Of a stretch of 7,752 nucleotides of DNA, positions 1 through 6,429 are shown piece after piece. The position numbers and the translations under genes are program-made. Numbering within the stretch: the stretch's first letter is position 1; each line of letters opens with the position of its first letter. The stretch is from Rickettsiaceae bacterium (lineage in GTDB: Bacteria > Pseudomonadota > Alphaproteobacteria > Rickettsiales > Rickettsiaceae), in the NCBI GenBank assembly GCA_021741285.1, contig JAIOYD010000064.1, positions 1 to 7,752 of the forward strand, written 5' to 3'. Below the pieces are notes generated by a model, which saw nothing but the letters and a program-made list of their open reading frames with translations, searched no databases and was not told where the DNA came from.

Positions 1-81
1 TTTTGTTGCCGATTGTTGGCTATTCCCTTCCTCTATGAATTTTATTACCCTCTTCCTTAAATCTATACTATATGCTTGCAT
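1..81 (-). CDS. IS630-family transposase, N-terminal fragment (runs off window)
   Basis: The minus strand reads from an ATG at 81-79 through 27 codons to the window edge. The peptide begins MQAYSIDLRKRVIKFIEEG and continues with a Ser-Gln-Gln stretch. This matches the start of IS630/Tc1-mariner-type transposases, where a Tyr-Ser-x-Asp-Leu-Arg-x-Arg-Val segment opens the first helix-turn-helix DNA-binding domain. The catalytic DDE domain would lie to the left, outside the window, so intactness cannot be judged. The family inserts at TA dinucleotides. The gene points away from the adjacent hydrolase relic, and its start is about 50 bases from the inferred element end, which is normal spacing. 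The family call is from motif recognition only. Confidence 0.8.
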   Translation of the reverse strand, partial: MQAYSIDLRKRVIKFIEEGNSQQSATK

Positions 82-107
82 TTTTTGCTTTATACTATCA
101 CATATTC

Positions 108-134
108 TACGCTATCTCAAGTTGATTTACTATA
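108..134 (-). repeat. Putative IS630 terminal inverted repeat (tip at 134)
   Basis: Read on the minus strand from 134 inward, the segment starts TATAGT and contains CAACTTGAGATAG. It matches the plus strand at 606-632 at 20 of 27 positions by hand alignment, including the TATAGT tip and the TTGAG core. It sits where the IS end is expected, between the transposase start and the first hydrolase codons. The role as terminal repeat is inferred, because the other end of this element is not in the window. Confidence 0.45.
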
Positions 135-633
135 TATTAAAGGCTTGGTATTAATAAGCAGTGCACCTAATAAAAGTTGGATGCTAGAGTTAGCCCACAG
201 TGCAAAACATTATAATTTACCAGATGTTAGTTCTAGCTTAAAAGAGTTTTATAAAAATCCGATAGATGAAAATCTCAAAAATATTTTTTACGTTACTAAA
301 GAATACTTGTTTTTGCCGCATGAAACAGAAGAGGGCAACGTTATTTTAGAAGCGACTCCTTTTAATGGCAAATCACGCATGTGGGCTGACTTAAATTTTC
401 ATTCTATTTATGAGTATAAATGGATCCCCAAAACATTACCCACCCTTATTATTGGTAGTAAGGATGATCGTTTGCTCCCAAGTAAGTTGATGGAACAACA
501 AAAAGACTTTCATAGGTCAAATATAGAATTTCTAACCCTGCAAAATGCAGGCCACTTTCCGTGGATTAGCGAATTTAAAGCAATAGAAGAATCCATAGTA
601 TACTTTATAGTCGCCCAAGTTGAGTTAGCATAA
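135..633 (+). pseudogene. Alpha/beta-hydrolase, C-terminal remnant truncated by an IS element
   Basis: The reading frame is open from a TTG at 76 to TAA at 631-633 (185 codons), but the first 19 or so codons lie in the IS end. Residues from about 21 (IKGLVLISSAP) correspond to the strand after the nucleophile elbow of alpha/beta hydrolases. The acid region is LPTLIIGSKDDRLLP (121-135, Asp130 or Asp131), and the catalytic His is His160 in NAGHFPW. The oxyanion region and GxSxG nucleophile elbow, normally in the missing first 90-100 residues, are absent, so no catalysis is expected. The closest look is of small RBBP9/YdeN-like or generic hydrolases; the substrate cannot be told. The last codons, encoding IVAQVELA, fall in a sequence resembling the IS tip, so the native C-terminus may also be lost. 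It converges on maeB, with 8 bases between the stops. Confidence 0.75.
606..632 (+). repeat. Possible second IS630-like tip, inverted relative to 108-134
   Basis: The plus strand from 606 begins TATAGT and contains CAAGTTGAGTTAGC. It aligns with the minus-strand sequence of 134-108 at 20 of 27 bases. The seven mismatches fall at positions 7-10, 14, 20 and 25 of the alignment. An element starting here would extend rightward, but malic-enzyme coding sequence ends at 642, so at most a stub remains. A chance match in AT-rich DNA is a real alternative. Confidence 0.35.
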
Positions 634-641
634 ATTTCTTG

Positions 642-2960
642 TTATAAATTAGTATCCGAAGAGGGCTGTTTTTTGATTTTGCTTTGTTTCTTGGCATTCA
701 TTGCGTCAATTGCTGCAAAGGCAGAAACTTTTAAAATATCACTAGCAGAGGCGCCTATGGTAACTATTTGTACTGGATATTCAAAACCATCTAAAATTGG
801 GCCAATAAATATTCCTCCGGCAAGTTCTTCTAATAAGTGAGTAGAGATGGCTGCAGAATGAAGTCCAGGCATAATTAAGACATTAGCCGGGCCTTTTAGC
901 CTGCAGAATGGATATAATTTACGTAAATTAGGGTTGAGAGCGACATCCACAGACATTTCTCCGTCATATTCAAAATCTAAGTCCATCTTATCTAAAATAG
1001 CAACTGCCTCACGCACCCTACTGGTTTTTTCTCGCATTGGATTGCCAAAATTGGAAAAGGATACTAAGGCAGCTCTAGGCTTAAAGCCTAAAGTTTTGGC
1101 AGCTTGTGCCGTTTGAATAGTAATTTCAACGAGATCTTGTGCCATAGGGAACTCACACGCTGTGTTGTCTGCGATAATGACGTTATGCTTGTTTGACAGT
1201 AATATGGAATATCCAAGGATTCTCTTATTTTTCTTTGGCCTTATTACCTTGCATATGTCATCTAGGCAATTGAAGTAGCTTTTTGTTGTTCCCGTAACCA
1301 TAGCGTCTGCATCACCACATGCAATCATGCAAGCAGCAAATACATTGCGATCTACTTTTACCATCCTGGCACAATCTCTACGTATGTAACCCTTTCTTTG
1401 TAGTTTTTGATATAGATATTCAATGTATGTATCTATATTTTCATTTATTGCAGAATTCATCACTGTTATTCCATCTAGATTATAGCCTTCGCCTAGACTT
1501 GCAACTATGGGATCAATTTTTGCTTGTCTGCCGACAATAATTGGTTTGCCATAATGTTCATCTCTCATCATAATGGCGGCTTTGATCACTTCTTCTTCCT
1601 CGCCTTCTGCAAATATAATTCTTTGCATTGGAGAATGCTGAATTCTTTCATATACAAAATGCATATAGGAAGAGGTGGGATTAAGTCTACTGGCTAATTC
1701 TGCCTTGTAAGCTTTAACATCTAAGGTTTTAACTTTAGCTACACCAGAAGCAATCGCAGCCTGTGCAACTGCAACAGGAATCGTGGTAATTAACCTTGGA
1801 TCAAAAGGCACGGGAATAATATAATTTGGGCCGAATGATTTGTGCCCAGAACCATATGCTCTGTAAACTTCTCCAGGCACAGGAAGCCGTGCAAGATCTG
1901 CTAGCGCATGTGCTGCAGCTATTTTCATTTCTTCGTTAATACATTTTGCTCGTACATCAAGTGCTCCTCTAAAAATATAAGGAAAGCCCATTACGTTGTT
2001 AATCTGATTATTATAATCAGATCTCCCAGTAGCAATAATTGCATCATCACGAACAGCTCTGATGCTTGCAGGAGTAATTTCTGGATCAGGATTAGCCATA
2101 GCAAATATTATAGGAGACGAAGACATGGAAGCTACCATGGATGGAGTTACTGCTCCTTTGGCGGATAAGCCTAGAAATACATTAGCACCAACCATTGCTT
2201 CTGCAAGGGTACGGCATTTTGTGTCAGAAGCTTTCTCTTCTTTCCACTTGTTCATACCATCAGTTCGTCCTTTGTATATTACACCTTTAGTATCACATAA
2301 AATGATACTATCTTTATTCCCACCCAGTGAAATAATTAAATTAATACAAGCAATTGCAGCCGCGCCAGCACCATTTACTACAATCTTAAGATCAGATAAT
2401 TTACGATCAGTTAAGAATGCGGCATTTATTAATCCTGCTGCTGTTATAATTGCTGTGCCGTGTTGATCATCATGGAACACCGGTATATCCATGTATTCTT
2501 TTAATTTTTCTTCTATAATGAAACATTCGGGTGCTTTAATGTCTTCTAAGTTAATACCACCCCAACTATAACCCAGATGCTTTACTACGTTTATAAATTC
2601 TTCCGGATCGATGCAGTCTACTTGTACATCAAAACCATCAATATCAGCAAATTTTTTAAATAAGACAGCTTTTCCTTCCATTACAGGTTTAGAAGCAGCA
2701 GCTCCAATTGCTCCAAGGCCTAGAACTGCGGTGCCATTAGAAATAACAGCCACGGTATTACCCCTGGCTGTGTATTTATAAATATCATCTGGATTTTTTT
2801 GGATCTCAAGGCATGGGGCTGCGACACCAGGCGAATAAGCTAGAGCTAAGTCTTGTTGCGTATTAAGAGGTTTTGTAGGCCGCAATGCTATTTTGCCAGG
2901 TTTACCAGATTGATGGTATTCCAATGCTTTGAGATATTCTGGTGATTTTGAATTATCCAT
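642..2960 (-). CDS. maeB: NADP-dependent malic enzyme, MaeB type with C-terminal phosphotransacetylase-like domain
   Basis: This cytosolic enzyme oxidatively decarboxylates malate to pyruvate and CO2, making NADPH. The 772 residues are close to the usual 750-770 for MaeB. The malic domain spans roughly 15-150, with catalytic Tyr42 in [10 protein letters not shown] and Lys97 in KPVMEGKA. The metal-binding Glu-Asp follows at 139-140 in [12 protein letters not shown], then [10 protein letters not shown] at 161-170. The nucleotide-binding domain follows with GAGAAA at 197-202 and [13 protein letters not shown] at 285-297. From about 430 to 755 there is a phosphotransacetylase-like domain ([12 protein letters not shown] near 447), which in characterised MaeB proteins is a non-catalytic regulatory region responding to acetyl-CoA. 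The tail is Lys/Ser-rich. An AGGA ribosome site lies 9 bases before the ATG. The gene follows the AEC carrier by 31 bases, so co-transcription is likely. NADP preference is assigned by family, not read from residues. Confidence 0.96.
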   Translation of the reverse strand: MDNSKSPEYLKALEYHQSGKPGKIALRPTKPLNTQQDLALAYSPGVAAPCLEIQKNPDDIYKYTARGNTVAVISNGTAVLGLGAIGAAASKPVMEGKAVLFKKFADIDGFDVQVDCIDPEEFINVVKHLGYSWGGINLEDIKAPECFIIEEKLKEYMDIPVFHDDQHGTAIITAAGLINAAFLTDRKLSDLKIVVNGAGAAAIACINLIISLGGNKDSIILCDTKGVIYKGRTDGMNKWKEEKASDTKCRTLAEAMVGANVFLGLSAKGAVTPSMVASMSSSPIIFAMANPDPEITPASIRAVRDDAIIATGRSDYNNQINNVMGFPYIFRGALDVRAKCINEEMKIAAAHALADLARLPVPGEVYRAYGSGHKSFGPNYIIPVPFDPRLITTIPVAVAQAAIASGVAKVKTLDVKAYKAELASRLNPTSSYMHFVYERIQHSPMQRIIFAEGEEEEVIKAAIMMRDEHYGKPIIVGRQAKIDPIVASLGEGYNLDGITVMNSAINENIDTYIEYLYQKLQRKGYIRRDCARMVKVDRNVFAACMIACGDADAMVTGTTKSYFNCLDDICKVIRPKKNKRILGYSILLSNKHNVIIADNTACEFPMAQDLVEITIQTAQAAKTLGFKPRAALVSFSNFGNPMREKTSRVREAVAILDKMDLDFEYDGEMSVDVALNPNLRKLYPFCRLKGPANVLIMPGLHSAAISTHLLEELAGGIFIGPILDGFEYPVQIVTIGASASDILKVSAFAAIDAMNAKKQSKIKKQPSSDTNL

Positions 2961-2991
2961 AGTTTTCTATCCTAAACGTAGTGTTATGTAT

Positions 2992-3921
2992 TTAGCCTAG
3001 GATATACACTAGAGTCGATAATGACAAGATTGAAAAGATGGTTGTAAAGGTTATTATTGAAGACATTGTTTCCGGATCTCCTCCAAGTTGCCTTGATAAA
3101 ATATAAGAGGAGGTAGCGCACGGTAGACAGCTAAAGAGTATACCTACAGATTTTGCTGTTCCACTTACTGACATAACCCAAAGGAGAATAAATGTTACAA
3201 TAGGAGTGATTATCAATTTAACTCCACTAGTTAGCACTATTTGCTTGAAGTACTCAGGCTCAATTTTCAATTTTATTCCTGCGCCGACTATAAGCATACC
3301 AATGGCAAAAGCTGAATCAGCTATAGTGTCAAGGGTATTATCTATTCCTATATTTAGGGTTAGACCCGAATAGTTAAAACTCAAACCAGCTAAGCTAGCT
3401 AGTATAAATGGATTAGCTATAATTGACTTGCTCATTATTGCTAAGCTTTTTCTTTTAGTAAGGTTGCCGTCCTTAGGCAAATAATAATAAAATGACATTA
3501 TAGCAGTAATGTTTGTTAGTATAAGCAGGTAAGGTGAGATAGTGGCAATAATAGTTAGTCCTTTTGAGCCAAGTAAGGCAGCGCCCACTGAAAAAAATAT
3601 ATAATTATTATATCTTGTTGCTCCTTGAAATACAGAGGTAAATTGTACTTTATTGTAATTTGTCCTTGCTTGATAGATGATAAGTGCTGCTGCTACCATT
3701 AAATTTCCGGCTATTAGAGCTATTGTGAGTCTTAAAAACTCTGATGAAGTGAAATCAACTTTGGAGCTGTGTTTGAATAAAACTGTTGGAAACAAAACAT
3801 AGAATGATAATTTCTCAAGACCACGCCAGAATTCATCGGACGTTAGCCATTTCCTTCTAATCACACTTCCTAGGAATGCTATTAGAAATATTGGTAGTAC
3901 GCTGTAAAAAACATTATCCAT
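2992..3921 (-). CDS. AEC-family transporter (malate-permease/auxin-efflux-carrier type)
   Basis: This 309-residue inner-membrane carrier has about ten hydrophobic segments and begins with the family-typical run VLPIFLIAFLGSVIRRKW. Family signatures are FQGATRYNNY at 98-107, NPFILASLAG at 160-169 and the C-terminal LPCATSSYILSRQLGGDPE at 266-284. Bacterial members include the malate permease MleP and malonate carrier MdcF. No residue here fixes the substrate, but the malic-enzyme gene starts 31 bases downstream in the same direction, favouring malate or a related dicarboxylate (inference). The ATG at 3921 is kept because the hydrophobic N-terminus starts right after it. No good Shine-Dalgarno precedes it (the leader reads CAATAACAATGCAAC), so translation may be weak or SD-independent. 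A sigma70-like promoter lies at 3964-3992. Confidence 0.9.
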   Translation of the reverse strand: MDNVFYSVLPIFLIAFLGSVIRRKWLTSDEFWRGLEKLSFYVLFPTVLFKHSSKVDFTSSEFLRLTIALIAGNLMVAAALIIYQARTNYNKVQFTSVFQGATRYNNYIFFSVGAALLGSKGLTIIATISPYLLILTNITAIMSFYYYLPKDGNLTKRKSLAIMSKSIIANPFILASLAGLSFNYSGLTLNIGIDNTLDTIADSAFAIGMLIVGAGIKLKIEPEYFKQIVLTSGVKLIITPIVTFILLWVMSVSGTAKSVGILFSCLPCATSSYILSRQLGGDPETMSSIITFTTIFSILSLSTLVYILG

Positions 3922-3963
3922 GTTGCATTGTTATTGAGATATAGGGCGATTCCCAGATGTTCA

Positions 3964-3992
3964 ATAATACCCATTTAGTATCCAAAAATCAA
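3964..3992 (-). promoter_or_regulatory. Sigma70-like promoter for the AEC-maeB unit
   Basis: On the minus strand, TTGATT (3992-3987) and TATTAT (3969-3964) are separated by 17 bases, the optimal spacing. The -10 box ends 42 bases before the carrier's ATG, giving a leader of roughly 35 bases. This is the best promoter match in the gap and the only one noted with both boxes near consensus. AT-rich sequence raises the chance of a random match. Confidence 0.55.
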
Positions 3993-4063
3993 GAACCGTT
4001 ATGCTATAAGTTTATTTTTATTAAACATTTCGTACGTACGTAATTTTCCAAATAAAGTATTTA

Positions 4064-4102
4064 TGAGGTTTCCCCTATTAGCTCACTAGATGGGAAATCT
4101 CA
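4064..4102 (+). repeat. Hairpin-forming inverted repeat
   Basis: TGAGGTTTCCC (4064-4074) pairs with GGGAAATCTCA (4092-4102) over 11 positions, with a single G.U wobble if transcribed from the plus strand. The 17-base loop contains a further CTA/TAG pairing. On the minus strand the wobble becomes an A-C mismatch, so the plus-strand RNA folds better, although both flanking operons lie on the minus strand. No U-run follows on either strand, so it is not a standard intrinsic terminator. It overlaps the last codons of the ankyrin relic and may be its old 3' flank. Confidence 0.5.
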
Positions 4103-4284
4103 ATCGGTATAGTCATCAGATTCATTTAGAGCTAAAGATTCTTTGGCCTGATGAACAGCATAGGAACATTATTGTAAGATACTGCTATGAATAACGGCGT
4201 AAAACCATCGGTTTGTCTACAAGTATTTATACTTTGTCCGCTGGAAAGAAGGCTTTGTAAGGTTGTATAATCTCCCTTTTTTAA
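4100..4284 (-). pseudogene. Ankyrin-repeat protein remnant (5'-truncated, frameshifted)
   Basis: Immediately after the RDD stop, in a different minus-strand frame, the translation reads KKGDYTTLQSLLSSG, then QSINTCRQT, then DGFTPLFIAVSYNNVPML. This is the second half of one ankyrin repeat (Leu-x-x-Leu-Leu-x-x-Gly-x-x-Ile-Asn) joined to the first half of the next (Asp-Gly-x-Thr-Pro-Leu-x-x-Ala). That frame stops at 4134-4132. Around 4159 another frame takes over, reading AVHQAKESLALNESDDYTD to a TGA at 4102-4100. The acidic ending looks like a real C-terminus. There is no start codon or Shine-Dalgarno: the upstream in-frame stop lies at 4290-4288, inside the RDD gene. Ankyrin proteins in intracellular alphaproteobacteria are often host-directed effectors, but this piece cannot be functional as it stands. 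Confidence 0.7.
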
Positions 4285-4793
4285 CTTTTAATTACAATAG
4301 TATTGGCGATTTTGTCATGAATAGCCATGCTTCGTTTACTGAATACTATAGACCAAATACCAATTATAGCAGTAATATAGCCTAAAAATCTTTTGATAAG
4401 GTTACGCAGAGATGGTCTTTCCAGAGTATCTGCGTCAACTATTTTCATCCGCAGAAACATTTTACCAGTAGTAGCTCCAAATTTCCTCCAGAAGGTAATA
4501 AAATAAGCTCCCATGAAGAGGGTGTTTATTACAAATAATATACAGGAATATGAAAAAAATCTACCTGCAGTAAGGTAACTTGCAAACTCTGGCATTACTA
4601 CTGCTGTTGCAAAAGCGTCTTTGTTAGAGAAGTCTACTTGGTAGGCAACAAAGAAATCATTAAATAAAGAAAGGAAAACATAATGGGATATTATATTCAT
4701 CAGCGGAGTAAGAACTATTGATAATATAATTAAGTCTATTGTCATAGAAAAAACCCGAGGGATGAATTTAGAGTAAATAATTTGTTTTTTCAT
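4281..4793 (-). CDS. RDD-family membrane protein
   Basis: This 170-residue integral membrane protein belongs to a family named after conserved Arg and Asp residues. Arg13 and Asp20 lie in the first segment (FIPRVFSMTIDLIIL). GATTGKMFLRMKIVD at 106-120 is the typical loop before the last segments. HDKIANTIVI near the C-terminus carries the second conserved Asp (Asp160). Hydrophobic segments lie near 18-42, 80-102 and 128-150. RDD proteins are proposed to be transport-related, and a few are implicated in Na+/H+ exchange, but no function can be assigned here. It is the last gene of the operon, 37 bases after the MFS gene, with a weak AGAGAGA ribosome site before the ATG. An ankyrin relic abuts its stop codon. 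Confidence 0.85.
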   Translation of the reverse strand: MKKQIIYSKFIPRVFSMTIDLIILSIVLTPLMNIISHYVFLSLFNDFFVAYQVDFSNKDAFATAVVMPEFASYLTAGRFFSYSCILFVINTLFMGAYFITFWRKFGATTGKMFLRMKIVDADTLERPSLRNLIKRFLGYITAIIGIWSIVFSKRSMAIHDKIANTIVIKS

Positions 4794-4830
4794 CGATAGT
4801 TCTCTCTGATTGACTTAATGATCAAATAAC

Positions 4831-6012
4831 CTATTCCTTTATATCGAACTGAATTATTTTTAGCAATTTTATTGTGACCAAGGACGTTAATACCCCAGCC
4901 GATAGTACCATAGCTGCTACTGTAATTAAACTTCCTGAGTACAGGTAACTTGATACAGCAACGAATACAGAACATATGAATGAACGAAGCGCCATGATTG
5001 CTGATGAAGCAGTTCCCTTGATCTCTGGAAATAAATCCATCGATTTAGCAAATATAACGGGATAGGTAGTAGCAGCGCCAATACCGAATATTGTCATGGC
5101 AATTGTTGTCAGGTATGGTGCATTATCAAATATTACCGATACAAGAACAAGTAATATTGAGCCAAGTATGGTAAGTATAGTTCCATAAATTACAGAATTT
5201 TTCCTGCCGATAAAATTATTTATTTGCCCGCAATAAAGGCTAGTTATGCAGAATGCACAAATAATAGCTCCTTGATGCAAGGCGTAATACATAATTGGTA
5301 AATTGTATGTTTCCATATAGAGAAAAGAGCCACATGCAACGAAACTCATCCAACCTCCATATACCAAACTGGGGGTTATAGATGCGTAGAAAAATTCTTT
5401 ACTAAACAAAAGTTTTATATAATCTTTTTTAATTTTCTTAAGATCAAATTTCTCACGATCATTCTTTGTTTCCGGTAACCAGTAATATAACATTATCCAA
5501 GATATAACGGAGATTATAGCAATTGTGGTATAATTACCTCTCCAGCCAAGAGATTTATTAATGAAACTGCCAGCTATTGGGGCAGCAGACATAAAAACAG
5601 TAATCATTGAATTCATCATCCCAATTAACTTAGCTGATTGTTCTGAGTTGTAGAGGTCTGCTACCATTGCAAAAGCAACAACAGCAGAAGTGCCAGCACC
5701 TATTCCTTGAATTAATCGTGAAAAAAGTAAAAATACAATATTGGGTGCAAAAGCGCAGCCACATGCACCCGCCATCATTATTGCGTTGCCAATAATCATG
5801 ACTTTGCGTCTCCCAAATGAATCAGATAATGGCCCATAGATCACACTTGATAGACAAAAGCCAAAGAAGTTAAGTGCTACTGTCATCTGGGTTAAGCCAT
5901 CTGATATGTTAAAATAGTCTGAAATATCAGGAAAACTAGGTACAGAAATATCTACCTCTACACAGCATGTTAGTAGGGATATTACAAGTAATAAGGGTAG
6001 GCTCTTGGTCAT
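4831..6012 (-). CDS. Bcr/CflA-type MFS drug-resistance transporter
   Basis: This 393-residue, 12-segment inner-membrane antiporter belongs to the DHA1 branch, whose characterised members export drugs such as bicyclomycin using the proton gradient. Evidence is Asp21 in the first helix within VDISVPSFPDI (the family's usual D-x-x-x-P-x-x-P pattern), the motif A loop GPLSDSFGRRKVM at 60-72, SRLIQGIGAGTSA in helix 4 (98-110) and the motif C-like APIAGSFI at 144-151. The length is normal for the family. The ATG is preceded by AGGA at a 5-base spacing and follows the HIT gene's stop by 15 bases, so it is in the same operon. Its natural substrate is unknown; in reduced intracellular genomes this group is often multi-copy and may carry metabolites. 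Confidence 0.88.
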   Translation of the reverse strand: MTKSLPLLLVISLLTCCVEVDISVPSFPDISDYFNISDGLTQMTVALNFFGFCLSSVIYGPLSDSFGRRKVMIIGNAIMMAGACGCAFAPNIVFLLFSRLIQGIGAGTSAVVAFAMVADLYNSEQSAKLIGMMNSMITVFMSAAPIAGSFINKSLGWRGNYTTIAIISVISWIMLYYWLPETKNDREKFDLKKIKKDYIKLLFSKEFFYASITPSLVYGGWMSFVACGSFLYMETYNLPIMYYALHQGAIICAFCITSLYCGQINNFIGRKNSVIYGTILTILGSILLVLVSVIFDNAPYLTTIAMTIFGIGAATTYPVIFAKSMDLFPEIKGTASSAIMALRSFICSVFVAVSSYLYSGSLITVAAMVLSAGVLTSLVTIKLLKIIQFDIKE

Positions 6013-6027
6013 ATTTATCCTAGGTAC

Positions 6028-6429
6028 TTATATTATTAATGCTTTTAAAGAGTATACGATTTCTTTAGATTTCTCTAAAGAGTATCTATTAAACACATGG
6101 CCCCAATCTGGCTTTGGGAACAGTCCGTCGCTTCTAAAACTAGCAACAATATTAATATGCATTTGGTGGACTATATTTGCCAGAGTGGCAATATTCAGTT
6201 TATCTGGGTTAAATACGGATTTCATTATTTTAGCTATTTGCAGTATTTCTGAATTTAATTTATTAAACTCATTTACCTTTAAATCCATAATTTCAACAAT
6301 ATCCTTCCTCTCAGGGATAAGTATTACCCAAGGAAAATGAGTATTATCCATCAAGCGTAATTGGCATAATTCAAGCTTAGTTATAAAGATACTATCCTGT
6401 TCCAATATGGAACTTAATTTAAAGGTCAT
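6028..6429 (-). CDS. HIT-domain protein with altered histidine triad (Q-x-H-x-N)
   Basis: This 133-residue cytosolic protein is of the proteobacterial HIT subgroup that usually carries Q-x-H-x-H and ends the motif region with P-x-W-G. HIT proteins hydrolyse or transfer nucleotides from phosphoramidates, dinucleoside polyphosphates and similar substrates. Visible landmarks are LRLMDNTHFPWVILIPER (24-41, the strand-turn region near the nucleotide pocket), PDKLNIATLAN (75-85), the motif HQMHINIV (88-95) and FPKPDWG (104-110). In the motif Gln89 takes the first position as in the subgroup, His91 (the nucleophile position) is kept, and Asn93 replaces the third His. The ATG overlaps the upstream transporter's TGA in an ATGA, and TGAGGA precedes it at a 4-base spacing, so translational coupling is likely. 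Substrate is unknown. Confidence 0.85.
   Translation of the reverse strand: MTFKLSSILEQDSIFITKLELCQLRLMDNTHFPWVILIPERKDIVEIMDLKVNEFNKLNSEILQIAKIMKSVFNPDKLNIATLANIVHQMHINIVASFRSDGLFPKPDWGHVFNRYSLEKSKEIVYSLKALII

Larger units (their letters stand above)
1..134 (-). mobile_element. IS630-family insertion sequence, terminal part
   Basis: This is the end of the element that carries the transposase fragment. The right boundary is inferred from two things. Recognisable hydrolase sequence on the plus strand begins near 136 (Ile-Lys-Gly-Leu-Val-Leu-Ile-Ser-Ser). An imperfect copy of the sequence at 108-134 also recurs inverted at 606-632, as a terminal repeat would. The junction lies in a TATATAT run at 131-137, fitting the TA target preference of the family. 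The exact junction base is uncertain by a few nucleotides. The rest of the element is outside the window. Confidence 0.65.
3922..4280. other. 359-base intergenic region: promoter, hairpin and ankyrin-gene relic
   Basis: No intact gene is present on either strand. From the AEC start leftward on the minus strand it holds the AEC leader and promoter (to 3992), an AT-rich stretch with the self-complementary decamer CGTACGTACG at 4031-4040, a hairpin repeat at 4064-4102, and the ankyrin remnant up to the RDD stop codon. I see no T-tract terminator after the RDD gene. Confidence 0.6.

Noticed and set aside
76..134. Initial TTG-started codons of the hydrolase frame as a genuine N-terminus
   Set aside because: The segment overlaps the IS terminus and the transposase start on the other strand, has no hydrolase similarity, and lacks a convincing ribosome site. 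The frame is open by chance.
934..2466. Several plus-strand open frames of 60-134 codons across the malic-enzyme gene
   Set aside because: They are antisense to a gene with complete family motifs, and their peptides show no recognisable domain.
4031..4040. Self-complementary decamer CGTACGTACG as an operator
   Set aside because: It is a short alternating palindrome with no second copy near a promoter, about 40 bases upstream of the -35 box. Too little to call a binding site.
4220..4234. AAGTA/TACTT hairpin after the RDD gene as a terminator
   Set aside because: The stem is five AT-rich pairs with no T-run, and it lies inside the ankyrin coding remnant.
4790..4975. 61-codon minus-strand frame overlapping the end of the MFS gene
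   Set aside because: It lies out of frame inside the conserved MFS C-terminus and has no domain or good start. It is a frame shadow.
6005..6340. 111-codon plus-strand frame opposite the HIT gene
   Set aside because: It is antisense to the HIT domain, whose motifs are clear on the minus strand, and has no plausible product.
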